From the NCBI GenBank assembly GCA_029938175.1, contig JAPYON010000012.1:1-37491 (forward strand): 37,491 bases of DNA, read 5' to 3'. A program made the position numbers and the translations under genes. Below, in pieces: positions 1 to 7,044 of this stretch. The stretch comes from Paracoccaceae bacterium (GTDB taxonomy: Bacteria; Pseudomonadota; Alphaproteobacteria; Rhodobacterales; Rhodobacteraceae). Under the pieces are notes generated by a model. It was not told the DNA's origin. It worked only from the letters and a program-made list of their open reading frames with translations, and ran no database searches. Every line of letters begins with the position of its first letter. Within the stretch, counting starts at the first letter, position 1.

Positions 1-18
1 AATCAAAGTGAAGCCTGC

Positions 19-531
19 ATGAAAATTGCCGTCGTTACATCCACCGTCACCGGACAAATTGATGCACTGCTGTCTGAGGCTGCTGGCAAACTGGAAGCCG
101 AGGGCCTGCGTTTGTCCGGTGCAGTCAAAGTCACCGAACACTCCGAGGCGGGCGATCATCACTGCGATATGGACCTGCGAATTCTGCCCTCCGGCCCCGA
201 AATTCGCATCACCCAGTCACTGGGCGAAGGGGCCAGCGGTTGCAGGCTCGATCCGGCAGGAATAGTTGCTGCCGTTGCTGCGGTCGAAAAAAACGATTTG
301 GCTGCAATCGACATGTTTGTTCTTAATAAATTCGGCCCACAGGAAACCGAAGGTCGCGGGTTCTGCGACGCCATAGCGGGCGCCTTAGAACATGATATTC
401 CGGTTCTAGTAGGCGTCGGTAAGAACTGCCAGACGGCGTTCGATACTTTCGTAGGCGGAATGGCCGAGCACTTGCCACCAGAATCCGACGCAATCTACGA
501 TTGGTGCAAAGCTGCGCTGCTGAAATCGTAA
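19..531 (+). CDS. DUF2478 family protein
   Basis: This 170-residue protein resembles DUF2478, a family of unknown function that in proteobacteria often lies near molybdate uptake or molybdoenzyme genes. The N-terminus (KIAVVTSTVTGQIDALL) looks like the first strand of an NTPase-like alpha/beta fold, but I see no intact Walker A motif. Family-type features are a cysteine near residue 49 in a His-rich patch (DHHCDMDLR), the central SLGEGASGCRLDPAG segment, and an FGPQETEGRGF segment that ends the middle strand. No molybdenum genes are visible here, so the association cannot be tested. The gene converges on pyrE with a 19-base gap. The family call is from recognition of conserved segments; the function is unknown. 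Confidence 0.7.
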   Translation: MKIAVVTSTVTGQIDALLSEAAGKLEAEGLRLSGAVKVTEHSEAGDHHCDMDLRILPSGPEIRITQSLGEGASGCRLDPAGIVAAVAAVEKNDLAAIDMFVLNKFGPQETEGRGFCDAIAGALEHDIPVLVGVGKNCQTAFDTFVGGMAEHLPPESDAIYDWCKAALLKS

Positions 532-550
532 GGAGCGGTTTTGGAGGGGC

Positions 551-1240
551 CTATTTGGAAACCTCACCAATCCCGCCATGTGCCAGTGACCAACCCAGCG
601 GGTCGGCGAAGAACTTCTCGACCTCGTCCAGCGTTTTCACATCAAAGTAATTCCCCGCCTTGGCTTCGGACAAAACGTCATGCCACGTAGCCAGATAGTG
701 CAACGTAATCCCGTGCTCCGCCAAGTTCTCGCGGGTATTAGGGAAGATATCATAAAAGAAAATCAGCGCCGTATGATTGCAAACCCCGCCCGCATCCCGA
801 ATGGCCTGCACGAACTTGATCTTCGACCCGCCATCCGTGGTCATATCCTCGGCCAGCAGCACACGCTGACCCTCTTTCAGCACGCCCTCGACCTGCGAAC
901 CTTTACCATACCCCTTAGGCTGCTTGCGCACATACTGCATCGGCAGCCCCATCCGGTCTGCCATCCAGGCGCCGTAAGGAATACCGCCGGTTTCGCCGCC
1001 AGCCACGCTGTCAAATGCTTCGAGCCCAACGTTTCGTTGCACGGTAGCCACCAGAAAATCCACCATTGCGCCACGCGCGCTCGGATACGAGATAATCTCG
1101 CGGCAATCGATATAACTTGGTGAAATCAGACCCGAGGCCAGCTTATACGGATTTTCCACCTCAAAATTAACAGCCTTGATTTCCAGCAGCATCCGTGCTG
1201 TCAAACGGGCCATTTCCTTGGGGTCGATAAAAGCGGTCAT
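551..1240 (-). CDS. pyrE: Orotate phosphoribosyltransferase
   Basis: PyrE converts orotate and PRPP to orotidine 5'-phosphate, the penultimate step of UMP synthesis. The product is 229 residues. The PRPP-binding loop is visible as [14 protein letters not shown], and the [10 protein letters not shown] and [15 protein letters not shown] segments are typical of the family. An upstream ATG would add four residues. I chose the ATG at 1240 because it overlaps the pyrC stop in an ATGA arrangement, which indicates translational coupling. The gene is the second member of a minus-strand pyrC-pyrE operon, so the two enzymes for the consecutive pyrimidine steps around dihydroorotate and orotate are coupled, apart from the dehydrogenase between them. 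Confidence 0.95.
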   Translation of the reverse strand: MTAFIDPKEMARLTARMLLEIKAVNFEVENPYKLASGLISPSYIDCREIISYPSARGAMVDFLVATVQRNVGLEAFDSVAGGETGGIPYGAWMADRMGLPMQYVRKQPKGYGKGSQVEGVLKEGQRVLLAEDMTTDGGSKIKFVQAIRDAGGVCNHTALIFFYDIFPNTRENLAEHGITLHYLATWHDVLSEAKAGNYFDVKTLDEVEKFFADPLGWSLAHGGIGEVSK

Positions 1241-2277
1241 GATGTTGTCCAATGCAATGGGAAGCCGGGGTCAAAGACAGTCACGTCGCCGACCTCGGTG
1301 TGGATTTTTTCAGGGAAACCGACTGGGTCGGCCTGTTTGATTAACGTAATCTTACTGCTGTTGGTTGGCAGACCGTAGAAGGCGGGGCCGTTGAGGGATG
1401 CAAACCTCTCTAACTTATCCAGCGCATTGGCGTTTTCAAACACATGTGCCAGACAGGACATAGTATTTGTCGACGAAAACACCCCGGCACAGCCACAAGC
1501 ACTCTCCTTAGTCGGGTCTGAATGCGGCGCACTATCAGTGCCGAGGAAGAACCGCGCATCCCCCGAAGTTGCCGCCTCGACCAAAGCTACGCGATGCTCC
1601 TCACGCTTGGCGATGGGCAGGCAATAATAATGCGGCTTGATCCCGCCAACCAGCAGGTCGTTGCGGTTGATAATCAAGTGATGCGTGGTGATCGTAGCTC
1701 CCAGCCGTTCATCTTGCGACAACACATAGGCCACGCCGTCCGCAGTAGTGATATGCTCCATCACGACTTTCAAATCCGGCACTCGACGCCGCAGAGGGTC
1801 CAGCACGCGATCAATGAACACCGCCTCGCGATCAAAAATATCGACACTCGGATCAGTCACCTCGCCGTGCACACACAGCGGAAGGCCAATCTCGGCCATG
1901 CGCTCCAACACGCCCTGCACCTTGTCGAAGTTCGCGACACCCGAGTCCGAATTCGTCGTCGCCCCTGCCGGATAAAGCTTCACCGCCGTAATCAGCCCAG
2001 ACGCATGCGCGGCCGCTACATCATCCGCGTCTGTGGTTTCGGTCAGATACAAGGTCATAAGCGGCGTGAAGTCCGCCCCCGAAGGCATCGCCGCCAAAAT
2101 CCGCCCACGATACTCCGCCGCCTGTGCGCCCGCCACCACAGGAGGCACAAGGTTAGGCATGATAATAGCCCGCCCGAAATCCCGCACAGTCTCTGGCAAC
2201 ACCCCTTTCAGCATGGCACCATCACGCAAATGGAGGTGCCAGTCATCAGGGCTGGTGATGGTCAGGGTTTGCGTCAT
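1237..2277 (-). CDS. pyrC: Dihydroorotase, class II
   Basis: PyrC cyclises carbamoyl-aspartate to dihydroorotate in pyrimidine synthesis. The 346-residue length matches the short E. coli-type (class II) dihydroorotases. The zinc site is complete: H14 and H16 in DWHLHLRDG, the lysine expected to be carboxylated at about 100 ([11 protein letters not shown]), H137 (CVHGEV), H175 (MEHITT) and D248 (GTDSAPH). The frame is open for 37 more codons upstream, but the ATG at 2277 is preceded by a GGAG ribosome site about six bases away and gives the family's usual N-terminus ([12 protein letters not shown]). It is the first gene of the minus-strand pyrC-pyrE operon. An insertion-sequence remnant lies upstream. 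Confidence 0.95.
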   Translation of the reverse strand: MTQTLTITSPDDWHLHLRDGAMLKGVLPETVRDFGRAIIMPNLVPPVVAGAQAAEYRGRILAAMPSGADFTPLMTLYLTETTDADDVAAAHASGLITAVKLYPAGATTNSDSGVANFDKVQGVLERMAEIGLPLCVHGEVTDPSVDIFDREAVFIDRVLDPLRRRVPDLKVVMEHITTADGVAYVLSQDERLGATITTHHLIINRNDLLVGGIKPHYYCLPIAKREEHRVALVEAATSGDARFFLGTDSAPHSDPTKESACGCAGVFSSTNTMSCLAHVFENANALDKLERFASLNGPAFYGLPTNSSKITLIKQADPVGFPEKIHTEVGDVTVFDPGFPLHWTTS

Positions 2278-2439
2278 TATTGGCTCCGGTAGGGGTGTTT
2301 TCAGGCCCCGTATACCAGAAAGTGCGCGATAGGCTAGAGCGTTAAGGAACCCAAGCCGCCTTGATCGTTTCATTCCGTGCTTCACCAATAAATCTGGCCG
2401 CCACTCATTTCACGAACGGCAATCAAACCAATTATTGTA

Positions 2440-2605
2440 AGGTGCGGTTACTCGAGAGACATCCTATTTGTTGATTATAGCTTTTCTCTAAGTGCTTCGT
2501 AAGGGGTTTTGCCAGCATGTACGCCATGCGGCCTGTGGAAGTTGTAGAAGCGTTCCCATTCGTCAAGTTTAGCTTCGAGGTTAACGTCGCCCTCTTGCGC
2601 ATCCC
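2440..2605 (-). mobile_element. 3' end of an IS481-like insertion sequence (transposase C-terminus)
   Basis: On the minus strand the frame ending with TAA at 2475-2477 reads LEAKLDEWERFYNFHRPHG followed by VHAGKTPYEALREKL. This is the characteristic C-terminus of IS481-family integrase-core transposases. Only about 40 residues remain and there is no start, DDE catalytic region or helix-turn-helix. Just beyond the stop, ATGTCTCTCGAGTAACCGC (minus strand) may be part of the terminal inverted repeat, but I see no second copy. The fragment lies between pyrC and the FMN riboswitch and records an old insertion and deletion. The boundaries are approximate. Confidence 0.8.
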
Positions 2606-2650
2606 CTGCCAATCCCCCACATTCCCTTTTACCGGAATCATCCGGTAATA

Positions 2651-2770
2651 ATTCTCAGGGCGGGGTGTAATTCCCCACCGGCGGTTATAGCCCGCGAGCG
2701 CCTCTCACGAGGGTCAGCAGATACTGGTGAAATTCCAGAGCCGACGGTTAAAGTCCGGATGGAAGAGAAT
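2651..2770 (+). promoter_or_regulatory. FMN riboswitch (RFN element)
   Basis: The stretch contains the conserved RFN blocks in order: CAGGGCGGGGTG, ATTCCCCACCGGCGG, the variable arm, TCAGCAGATACTGGTGAAATT, CCAGAGCCGACGG and AGTCCGGATGGAAGAGAA. The closing stem P1 is visible as ATTCTC (2651-2656) pairing with GAGAAT (2765-2770). It lies 69 bases upstream of ribH and is expected to reduce lumazine synthase expression when FMN is abundant. Confidence 0.96.
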
Positions 2771-2792
2771 AGGGTTCAGGCGTATGCTTGTG

Positions 2793-2833
2793 CTCCTTTT
2801 TCAATGCTCTGGGTTGGTGTCTGATATAAGGAG
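2793..2833 (+). promoter_or_regulatory. Putative anti-Shine-Dalgarno expression platform of the FMN riboswitch
   Basis: CTCCTT at 2793-2798 is exactly complementary to the ribosome site AAGGAG at 2828-2833 that serves ribH. There is no G/C-rich stem followed by a T-run between the aptamer and the start codon, so translational control is more likely than termination. This is inferred from base pairing only. Confidence 0.5.
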
Positions 2834-2839
2834 AAAACC

Positions 2840-3274
2840 ATGACACTCACCCCGAAAATCGCCTTCATCAAGGCGAGCTGGCATGCCGATATTGTAGATC
2901 AGGCTTATACTGGTTTTACGGATCAGCTAACGGCAGATAACGCAGGCTACGAGGTTTCGGTCTTCACCGTCCCTGGTGCGTTCGAAATGCCGCTGTTGGC
3001 CAAACGTCTGGCCAAGAAGGGTTATGACGCAGTAGTGGTGGCCGCGCTTGTGGTTGACGGCGGCATTTATCGCCATGATTTTGTCGCCGCAGCTGTGGTT
3101 AATGGCCTTATGGCGGCGCAATTGGAAACTGACGTGCCTATGTTCTCGGTCTCGCTAACCCCGCACCATTTCCATGCCAACGCCGAGCACGTCGAATTCT
3201 ACACAGCACATTTCGTCAAAAAAGGTGCCGAGGCCGCCAAGGCTGTGCAGCAGGTGTTAAGCCTCGATCTGTAG
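2840..3274 (+). CDS. ribH: 6,7-dimethyl-8-ribityllumazine synthase, RibH2 type
   Basis: Lumazine synthase condenses 5-amino-6-ribitylaminouracil with 3,4-dihydroxy-2-butanone 4-phosphate, the step before riboflavin. The 144-residue protein resembles the Brucella-type RibH2 isoform: KIAFIKASWHADIVDQAY at the N-terminus, TVPGAFEMPL, VVDGGIYRHDFVA, the LETDVPMFSVSLTPHHFH segment and a C-terminal HFVKKGAEAA. RibH2 enzymes form decamers rather than icosahedral capsids and are often under an FMN riboswitch, as here. The ATG at 2840 follows AAGGAG at good spacing. No other rib gene is nearby, so this is a stand-alone, FMN-controlled copy. Whether the genome also has a RibH1 cannot be seen. Confidence 0.93.
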   Translation: MTLTPKIAFIKASWHADIVDQAYTGFTDQLTADNAGYEVSVFTVPGAFEMPLLAKRLAKKGYDAVVVAALVVDGGIYRHDFVAAAVVNGLMAAQLETDVPMFSVSLTPHHFHANAEHVEFYTAHFVKKGAEAAKAVQQVLSLDL

Positions 3275-3310
3275 GATCTGTAGCCCCCACGCACCAAAGC
3301 GCGTTTACCC

Positions 3311-3348
3311 CCCCCTCGCAGACTTCAAACTATGTTTAGGCGAGGGGG
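3311..3348 (+). other. Perfect 9-bp hairpin between ribH and the nitronate monooxygenase remnant
   Basis: CCCCCTCGC (3311-3319) and GCGAGGGGG (3340-3348) form a perfect stem around a 20-base loop. The right arm contains the purine-rich ribosome site of the remnant gene that starts at 3354. The hairpin could end the ribH transcript, although no T-run follows, or hide that ribosome site. Confidence 0.5.
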
Positions 3349-3353
3349 AACTT

Positions 3354-3565
3354 ATGTGGAAAAACCAGCGGTTATGTGAACTTCTCGAAATCGAGCATCC
3401 GATTATTCAGGCCCCATACGCAAAGCCTCAGCCAAAATGGACAACGAGTATGCCATCGCTCTTTGCTCAGGTCAGGCGGTGGGCCTGATCCGCGCCGCCA
3501 GCACGACCGAGGTTTTTAACGATTTGGTAACGCAAACTAACGAAGCGTTAACTTTGCTAACTTAA
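3354..3565 (+). pseudogene. Nitronate monooxygenase (2-nitropropane dioxygenase-like) remnant
   Basis: Both ends of a nitronate monooxygenase-like gene survive without its middle. From the ATG at 3354 the frame gives MWKNQRLCELLEIEHPIIQAP, the usual N-terminus of this FMN-dependent TIM-barrel family, and then loses similarity. Another frame, ending with TAA at 3563-3565, gives KMDNEYAIALCSGQAVGLIR and then AASTTEVFNDLVTQTNEALTLLT, which resembles the family's C-terminus. About 250 codons, including the FMN-binding core, are deleted, and the two parts are out of frame. The gene cannot make an enzyme. It sits between ribH and the convergent glutathione transferase gene. Confidence 0.75.
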
Positions 3566-3581
3566 CTTTCCAACCACAATT

Positions 3582-4292
3582 TCAGGAATTGTCTGTCTGT
3601 CCAAACAGAATCTTCTGGGCTTCTTTGTTTTGCCCAGCCTCCATCCGGTTATGTTTGGAAACCGCGCGACCAGCCTTAACCGCAGGGCGGGCATACATAC
3701 GATCCAGCCATGCTTCCATATGCGGGAACTGCTTGATGTCTTGCTGCTGACCTTCCCACAAGCACGCCCACGGCCAAATCGCCATGTCCGCGATGGAATA
3801 TTCGCCTGCCACATAATCGCGACCCTCAAGGCGGCGGTTCAGCACGCCATACAGCCGTCCAGTTTCATTGCGATAACGGTCCTTGGCATAGGGCAATACA
3901 TGCGGAGGATTCATTACAGGTGCATACTTCAGGAAATGGTGTGCCTGTCCTGCCATCGGCCCCAGTCCACCCATCTGCCACATTAACCATTGATTAACCT
4001 CGATACGATTGCGCTCGGACGAGCCACCGAACTTGCCGGTCTTGCGGGCAAGGTACTGCAAAATTGCGCCGCTTTCGAAAATGGAAATCGGTTCACCATC
4101 CGGCCCATCGGGGTCGATAATTACAGGCATCCGGTTGTTTGGCGAAATCTTCAGGAAATCCGGTTCGAATTGATCGCCAGCCGCGATATTCACCAAATTC
4201 AGGTTATTCGGCAGCCCCATTTCCGCAAGTGCAATGGTGATCTTCCAACCATTCGGCGTCGGCCAGTAATATAGTTCAATAGGTTTAGTCAT
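3582..4292 (-). CDS. Glutathione S-transferase family protein (YghU/YfcG-like)
   Basis: The 236-residue protein has a thioredoxin-like N-terminal domain (residues 5-90: IELYYWPTPNGWKITIALAE, NNRMPVIIDPD and the glutathione-contacting FESGAILQYLARK) and an all-alpha C-terminal domain with WLMWQMGGLGPMAGQAHHF and the N-capping ADMAIWPW motif. The TPNGWK segment and the GPMAGQ sequence are typical of the Nu-class/YfcG-YghU group, which act as disulfide-bond oxidoreductases or glutathionyl reductases in the cytoplasm. The ATG at 4292 follows a GGAG ribosome site. It is transcribed divergently from metZ with the SAM-II element between them. The substrate cannot be predicted. Confidence 0.88.
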   Translation of the reverse strand: MTKPIELYYWPTPNGWKITIALAEMGLPNNLNLVNIAAGDQFEPDFLKISPNNRMPVIIDPDGPDGEPISIFESGAILQYLARKTGKFGGSSERNRIEVNQWLMWQMGGLGPMAGQAHHFLKYAPVMNPPHVLPYAKDRYRNETGRLYGVLNRRLEGRDYVAGEYSIADMAIWPWACLWEGQQQDIKQFPHMEAWLDRMYARPAVKAGRAVSKHNRMEAGQNKEAQKILFGQTDNS

Positions 4293-4408
4293 AGTCTGCT
4301 CCAGCTTGTGTTCAACAGGAACATCAGTGCTTTGCCCCCCAAGCGCAAGACCTTCACACCATCATGTAACTGATTGACGAATGCACACCCTGAGCGTATG
4401 AAGCCAGT

Positions 4409-4462
4409 AGTGGCGCTTTGTAGGACTGGATTGCGGGCCACTTTAAATATTCTGCTAAAGAG
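4409..4462 (+). promoter_or_regulatory. SAM-II riboswitch upstream of metZ
   Basis: The stem P1 is AGTGGC (4409-4414) with GCCACT (4437-4442). The loop begins CTTTG (4415-4419), which can pair with TAAAG (4456-4460) in the 3' GCTAAAG block to form the pseudoknot. The ATTGCGGGCCACTTTAAA segment follows the SAM-II consensus (GCUUGCAGCCACGUUAAA type). SAM-II elements are known from alphaproteobacteria in front of metA, metZ and metX, which fits the gene 64 bases downstream. A weak GCCCC/GGGGC hairpin follows at about 4480-4508 and may take part in the switch. Confidence 0.85.
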
Positions 4463-4526
4463 GTCGAGGCCCGCAAAGCCCCGATCAGGGAACTATGTAA
4501 AGGGGCCGCAAATTCCGGATATTGAT

Positions 4527-5708
4527 ATGAAAAACACATGGAAAACACGCACTAAGCTTGTGCATGAAGGCACGCGACGCAGTCAGTACGGCGAGGTCTC
4601 GGAAGCGATTTTTATGACGCAGGGGTATGTTTATCCCAACGCCGAAGCTGCCAAAGCGCGTTTTGTTGAATGCGGCGACGACGAATACATCTATTCGCGT
4701 TATACAAACCCCACTGTGTCTATGTTTGAGGACCGCATTGCCGCCCTTGAAGGTGCCGAAGATGCGTTTGCCACTGCTACAGGTATGGCCGCCGTTAACG
4801 GCGCGTTGTTTTGCCAGCTAAAGGCAGGAGACCATGTAGTTTCGGCCAAGGCGCTGTTCGGCTCGTGCCTGTTCATCCTTGAAGAATTGCTACCAAGTTT
4901 CGGTGTCGAAGTAACCTTTGTCGAGGGCACAGATCTGGAAGCCTGGCGCGCCGCAATGCGCCCGAACACCAAGCTGGCGTTTGTCGAGGCTATCTCGAAC
5001 CCGACACTGCAAACAGCTGATATTTCTGGCATCTCCGAAGTCATCCATGCGGGCGGGGCGAAGCTGATCGTAGACAATGTTTTCGCCACACCGATTTTTC
5101 AGCGCACGCTGGAACTGGGCGCGGATATTGTCGTTTACTCTGCCACCAAGCACATCGACGGACAGGGCCGATGTCTTGGCGGTGTTGTGCTGGGCACCAA
5201 AGAATTCATTCGCGGTGAACTGGAAACCTACCTGAAGCACACCGGCGGCGCGCTTAGTCCGTTTAACGCGTGGGTGATGCTGAAAGGTCTTGAGACGCTT
5301 GATCTGCGGTGTAATGCGCAAGCTGATACAGCTTTGAAGATCGCGAAGGCGGTCGAGGGACATCCCAAGCTATTGAACACTATCTATCCTGGGCTGGAAA
5401 GCCATCCACAGTTCGCGCTGGCCTCAAGACAAATGACCGCAGGCGGAACGGTGGTTTCCATCGACATCAAAGGCGGGCAGGAGGCTACGTTCAAATTTCT
5501 TAACGCTCTGGAAATCATTTTGCTGTCGAACAATCTGGGTGATGCTAAAAGTCTGGTCACGCATCCGGCAACGACGACACATCAACGATTATCACCTGAA
5601 ATGCTTGCAGACTTGGGGATTACGGACGGTTTAGTACGAATTTCTGTCGGGCTTGAGGATGCGGATGATCTGTTGACTGATATACTTCAGGCCTTGGATG
5701 TGGCCTAA
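4527..5708 (+). CDS. metZ: O-succinylhomoserine sulfhydrylase
   Basis: MetZ makes homocysteine directly from O-succinylhomoserine (or the acetyl ester) and sulfide, using PLP. The product is 393 residues, the usual length of the Cys/Met-metabolism PLP family. The cofactor lysine is K208 in VVYSATKHIDGQGRCLGG. The substrate and PLP-phosphate contacts YSRYTNPTVSMFE and ATGMAAVNGAL are present, and the C-terminal SLVTHPATTTHQRL motif is complete. The frame is open for 51 codons upstream, but that part overlaps the SAM-II element. The ATG at 4527 gives the family's normal N-terminus (TRTKLVHEGTRRS), although its ribosome site is weak (CCGGAT). SAM control through the upstream riboswitch supports MetZ over cystathionine gamma-synthase. 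Confidence 0.93.
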   Translation: MKNTWKTRTKLVHEGTRRSQYGEVSEAIFMTQGYVYPNAEAAKARFVECGDDEYIYSRYTNPTVSMFEDRIAALEGAEDAFATATGMAAVNGALFCQLKAGDHVVSAKALFGSCLFILEELLPSFGVEVTFVEGTDLEAWRAAMRPNTKLAFVEAISNPTLQTADISGISEVIHAGGAKLIVDNVFATPIFQRTLELGADIVVYSATKHIDGQGRCLGGVVLGTKEFIRGELETYLKHTGGALSPFNAWVMLKGLETLDLRCNAQADTALKIAKAVEGHPKLLNTIYPGLESHPQFALASRQMTAGGTVVSIDIKGGQEATFKFLNALEIILLSNNLGDAKSLVTHPATTTHQRLSPEMLADLGITDGLVRISVGLEDADDLLTDILQALDVA

Positions 5709-5725
5709 TTACACCTAAAGATTAA

Positions 5726-5740
5726 TTAAATGTGAATTAA
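5726..5740 (+). promoter_or_regulatory. CtrA-type box TTAA-N7-TTAA upstream of folE
   Basis: TTAA at 5726-5729 and TTAA at 5737-5740 are separated by exactly seven bases (ATGTGAA), the consensus spacing for the cell-cycle response regulator CtrA of alphaproteobacteria. A further TTAA adjoins at 5722-5725. The intergenic region is A/T-rich, so a chance match is possible. Confidence 0.45.
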
Positions 5741-5758
5741 TCATCCTTGGTAAGCTTA

Positions 5759-5799
5759 TTGTTAACACTTTTTTGAAAAGGTAAAAAATGTGTTAACAA
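5759..5799 (+). repeat. Inverted repeat TTGTTAACAC...GTGTTAACAA
   Basis: TTGTTAACAC (5759-5768) and GTGTTAACAA (5790-5799) are perfect 10-base complements. They are followed on the inner sides by T-rich and A-rich runs that extend the stem with one bulged base. The structure lies between metZ and folE. It could be the metZ terminator, or an operator in the folE leader, since each arm carries a palindromic GTTAAC. Confidence 0.5.
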
Positions 5800-5872
5800 T
5801 GGGGATGGTCAAGCAAACGGCTTGTATTTGGCGTAATGCCCCCCAAGTCTGCTTTGATAGGAGAAATGCAAC

Positions 5873-6508
5873 GTGAACGTATATGACCCGGAAATTCTTG
5901 CGAAGGACGATGACCTGATTGTCGAACGTCCTACCCGTGCGCAAGCCGAAGAGGCCGTGCGCACATTACTGCGTTGGGCAGGCGACGACCCCAACCGCGA
6001 AGGCCTGATGGATACTCCGCGCCGAGTGACCGAGGCATATGGAGAGTGGTTCCGCGGTTATAGCGCAGACCCCGTCGATATGCTGCAACGGACCTTTGGC
6101 GAGGTTGAGGGCTATGACGAAATGGTCGTTCTGCGGGACATCCGTTACGAGTCCTATTGCGAACATCACATGGCCCCGATCATCGGGGTCGCCCACATCG
6201 GGTATATTCCGACCGACCGTGTGGTTGGGATTTCTAAACTTGCCCGCGTCGTAGACGCCTTCGCAAAACGTTTGCAGGTTCAGGAAAAGATGACAGCGCA
6301 AATCGCGCAGGCATTGTTCGATGTTCTTGAGCCCCACGGCGTTGCTGTCATGATCGAGGGCGAGCATCACTGCATGTCCACCCGCGGCGTTCATAAGCCG
6401 GGCGTCAGCATGGTGACATCCAAGATGTTGGGCAGTTTCCGCGACGACCTCGAACTGCGCAAAGAATTCCTTAGCGTTATCGGTAATCCCGTAAACCGGG
6501 GCAGTTAA
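5873..6508 (+). CDS. folE: GTP cyclohydrolase I
   Basis: FolE converts GTP to 7,8-dihydroneopterin triphosphate, the first step of folate synthesis. The 211-residue protein has a complete zinc site: C96 and H99 in SYCEHHMAP and C167 in [16 protein letters not shown]. The STRGVHK and [21 protein letters not shown] segments identify the type IA enzyme. The start is GTG at 5873, preceded by TAGGAGAAATGCAAC with a good ribosome site. The ATG inside that stretch runs into a stop after five codons and cannot be used. The next pathway gene here, folB, is 12 kb away. The leader holds a CtrA-type box and an inverted repeat. Confidence 0.96.
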   Translation: MNVYDPEILAKDDDLIVERPTRAQAEEAVRTLLRWAGDDPNREGLMDTPRRVTEAYGEWFRGYSADPVDMLQRTFGEVEGYDEMVVLRDIRYESYCEHHMAPIIGVAHIGYIPTDRVVGISKLARVVDAFAKRLQVQEKMTAQIAQALFDVLEPHGVAVMIEGEHHCMSTRGVHKPGVSMVTSKMLGSFRDDLELRKEFLSVIGNPVNRGS

Positions 6509-6560
6509 GCCAGTTATACAAGGCTGGCGAGGTAATGCGTCAGCCTTTTTCTGGCCCATT

Positions 6561-6595
6561 TGCATGTAGTATACATATATTGCATTATGCATGTA
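6561..6595 (+). promoter_or_regulatory. Possible MarR operator region with repeated TGCATGTA
   Basis: TGCATGTA occurs at 6561-6568 and again at 6588-6595, 27 bases apart, around an A/T-rich core with the imperfect palindrome ATGTA-GTA-TACAT (6564-6576). The second copy runs into the ATG of the MarR gene. MarR regulators usually bind palindromes overlapping their own promoter, so autoregulation is a reasonable inference. Confidence 0.35.
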
Positions 6596-7044
6596 TGAAG
6601 TTGATACCCGAAAAACATTTGCAGCACTGGATAAACCGCCTTGGTTTTGTGCTGCGGCGCGATTTGCAAATTCGTTTTCGCCAGCATGGCATTCGTCTTG
6701 GTGCCGAGGAATGGTCCGTTCTGTTGCTACTTTGGCAAAAGGATAATCGCACAACGGGTGACCTGGCAGACCTTACAGTTAAAGACCAGACAACTATGAC
6801 CCGTTTGCTGGACGGTTTGGTGCGTAAGAATTTGTTAACCCGCGTCCCTGACCCCGACGACCGTCGCCGTGCCAGGATTTCTCTAAGCCCGCAGGGCACG
6901 GACATGCAGTCGCAACTGGTTCCAATCGCGCTGGGTTTGATCCAGCAAAGCCAGAAGGGGATTTCGACGGATGACCTGCACACCACACGTCGAGTATTGC
7001 AACAGATGACCCAGAACATGCTTGAGCCGGAGGTAGAAGAATGA
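6595..7044 (+). CDS. MarR family transcriptional regulator
   Basis: This 149-residue protein is a winged-helix MarR regulator. The recognition region lies at about 45-90 (LRLLLWQKDN-like region, GDLADLTVKDQTTMTRLLDGLVRKNLL) and is followed by the wing DPDDRRRARISLSPQG, the family signature. The flanking helices form the dimer interface. I chose the ATG at 6595 because it gives a standard N-terminus; the open frame upstream runs through the repeated TGCATGTA elements. Its TGA overlaps the ATG of the next gene (ATGA at 7041), so the regulator and the redoxin gene form one transcription unit. No conserved redox cysteine is evident, so the ligand cannot be guessed. Confidence 0.88.
   Translation: MKLIPEKHLQHWINRLGFVLRRDLQIRFRQHGIRLGAEEWSVLLLLWQKDNRTTGDLADLTVKDQTTMTRLLDGLVRKNLLTRVPDPDDRRRARISLSPQGTDMQSQLVPIALGLIQQSQKGISTDDLHTTRRVLQQMTQNMLEPEVEE

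Noticed and set aside
1522-2292. 256-codon open frame antisense to pyrC
   Set aside because: Arg/His-rich shadow of the dihydroorotase gene, with no family match.
4374-4526. N-terminal extension of metZ by 51 residues
   Set aside because: It would translate through the SAM-II riboswitch, and homologues start at the KNTWKTRTKLVHEG position.
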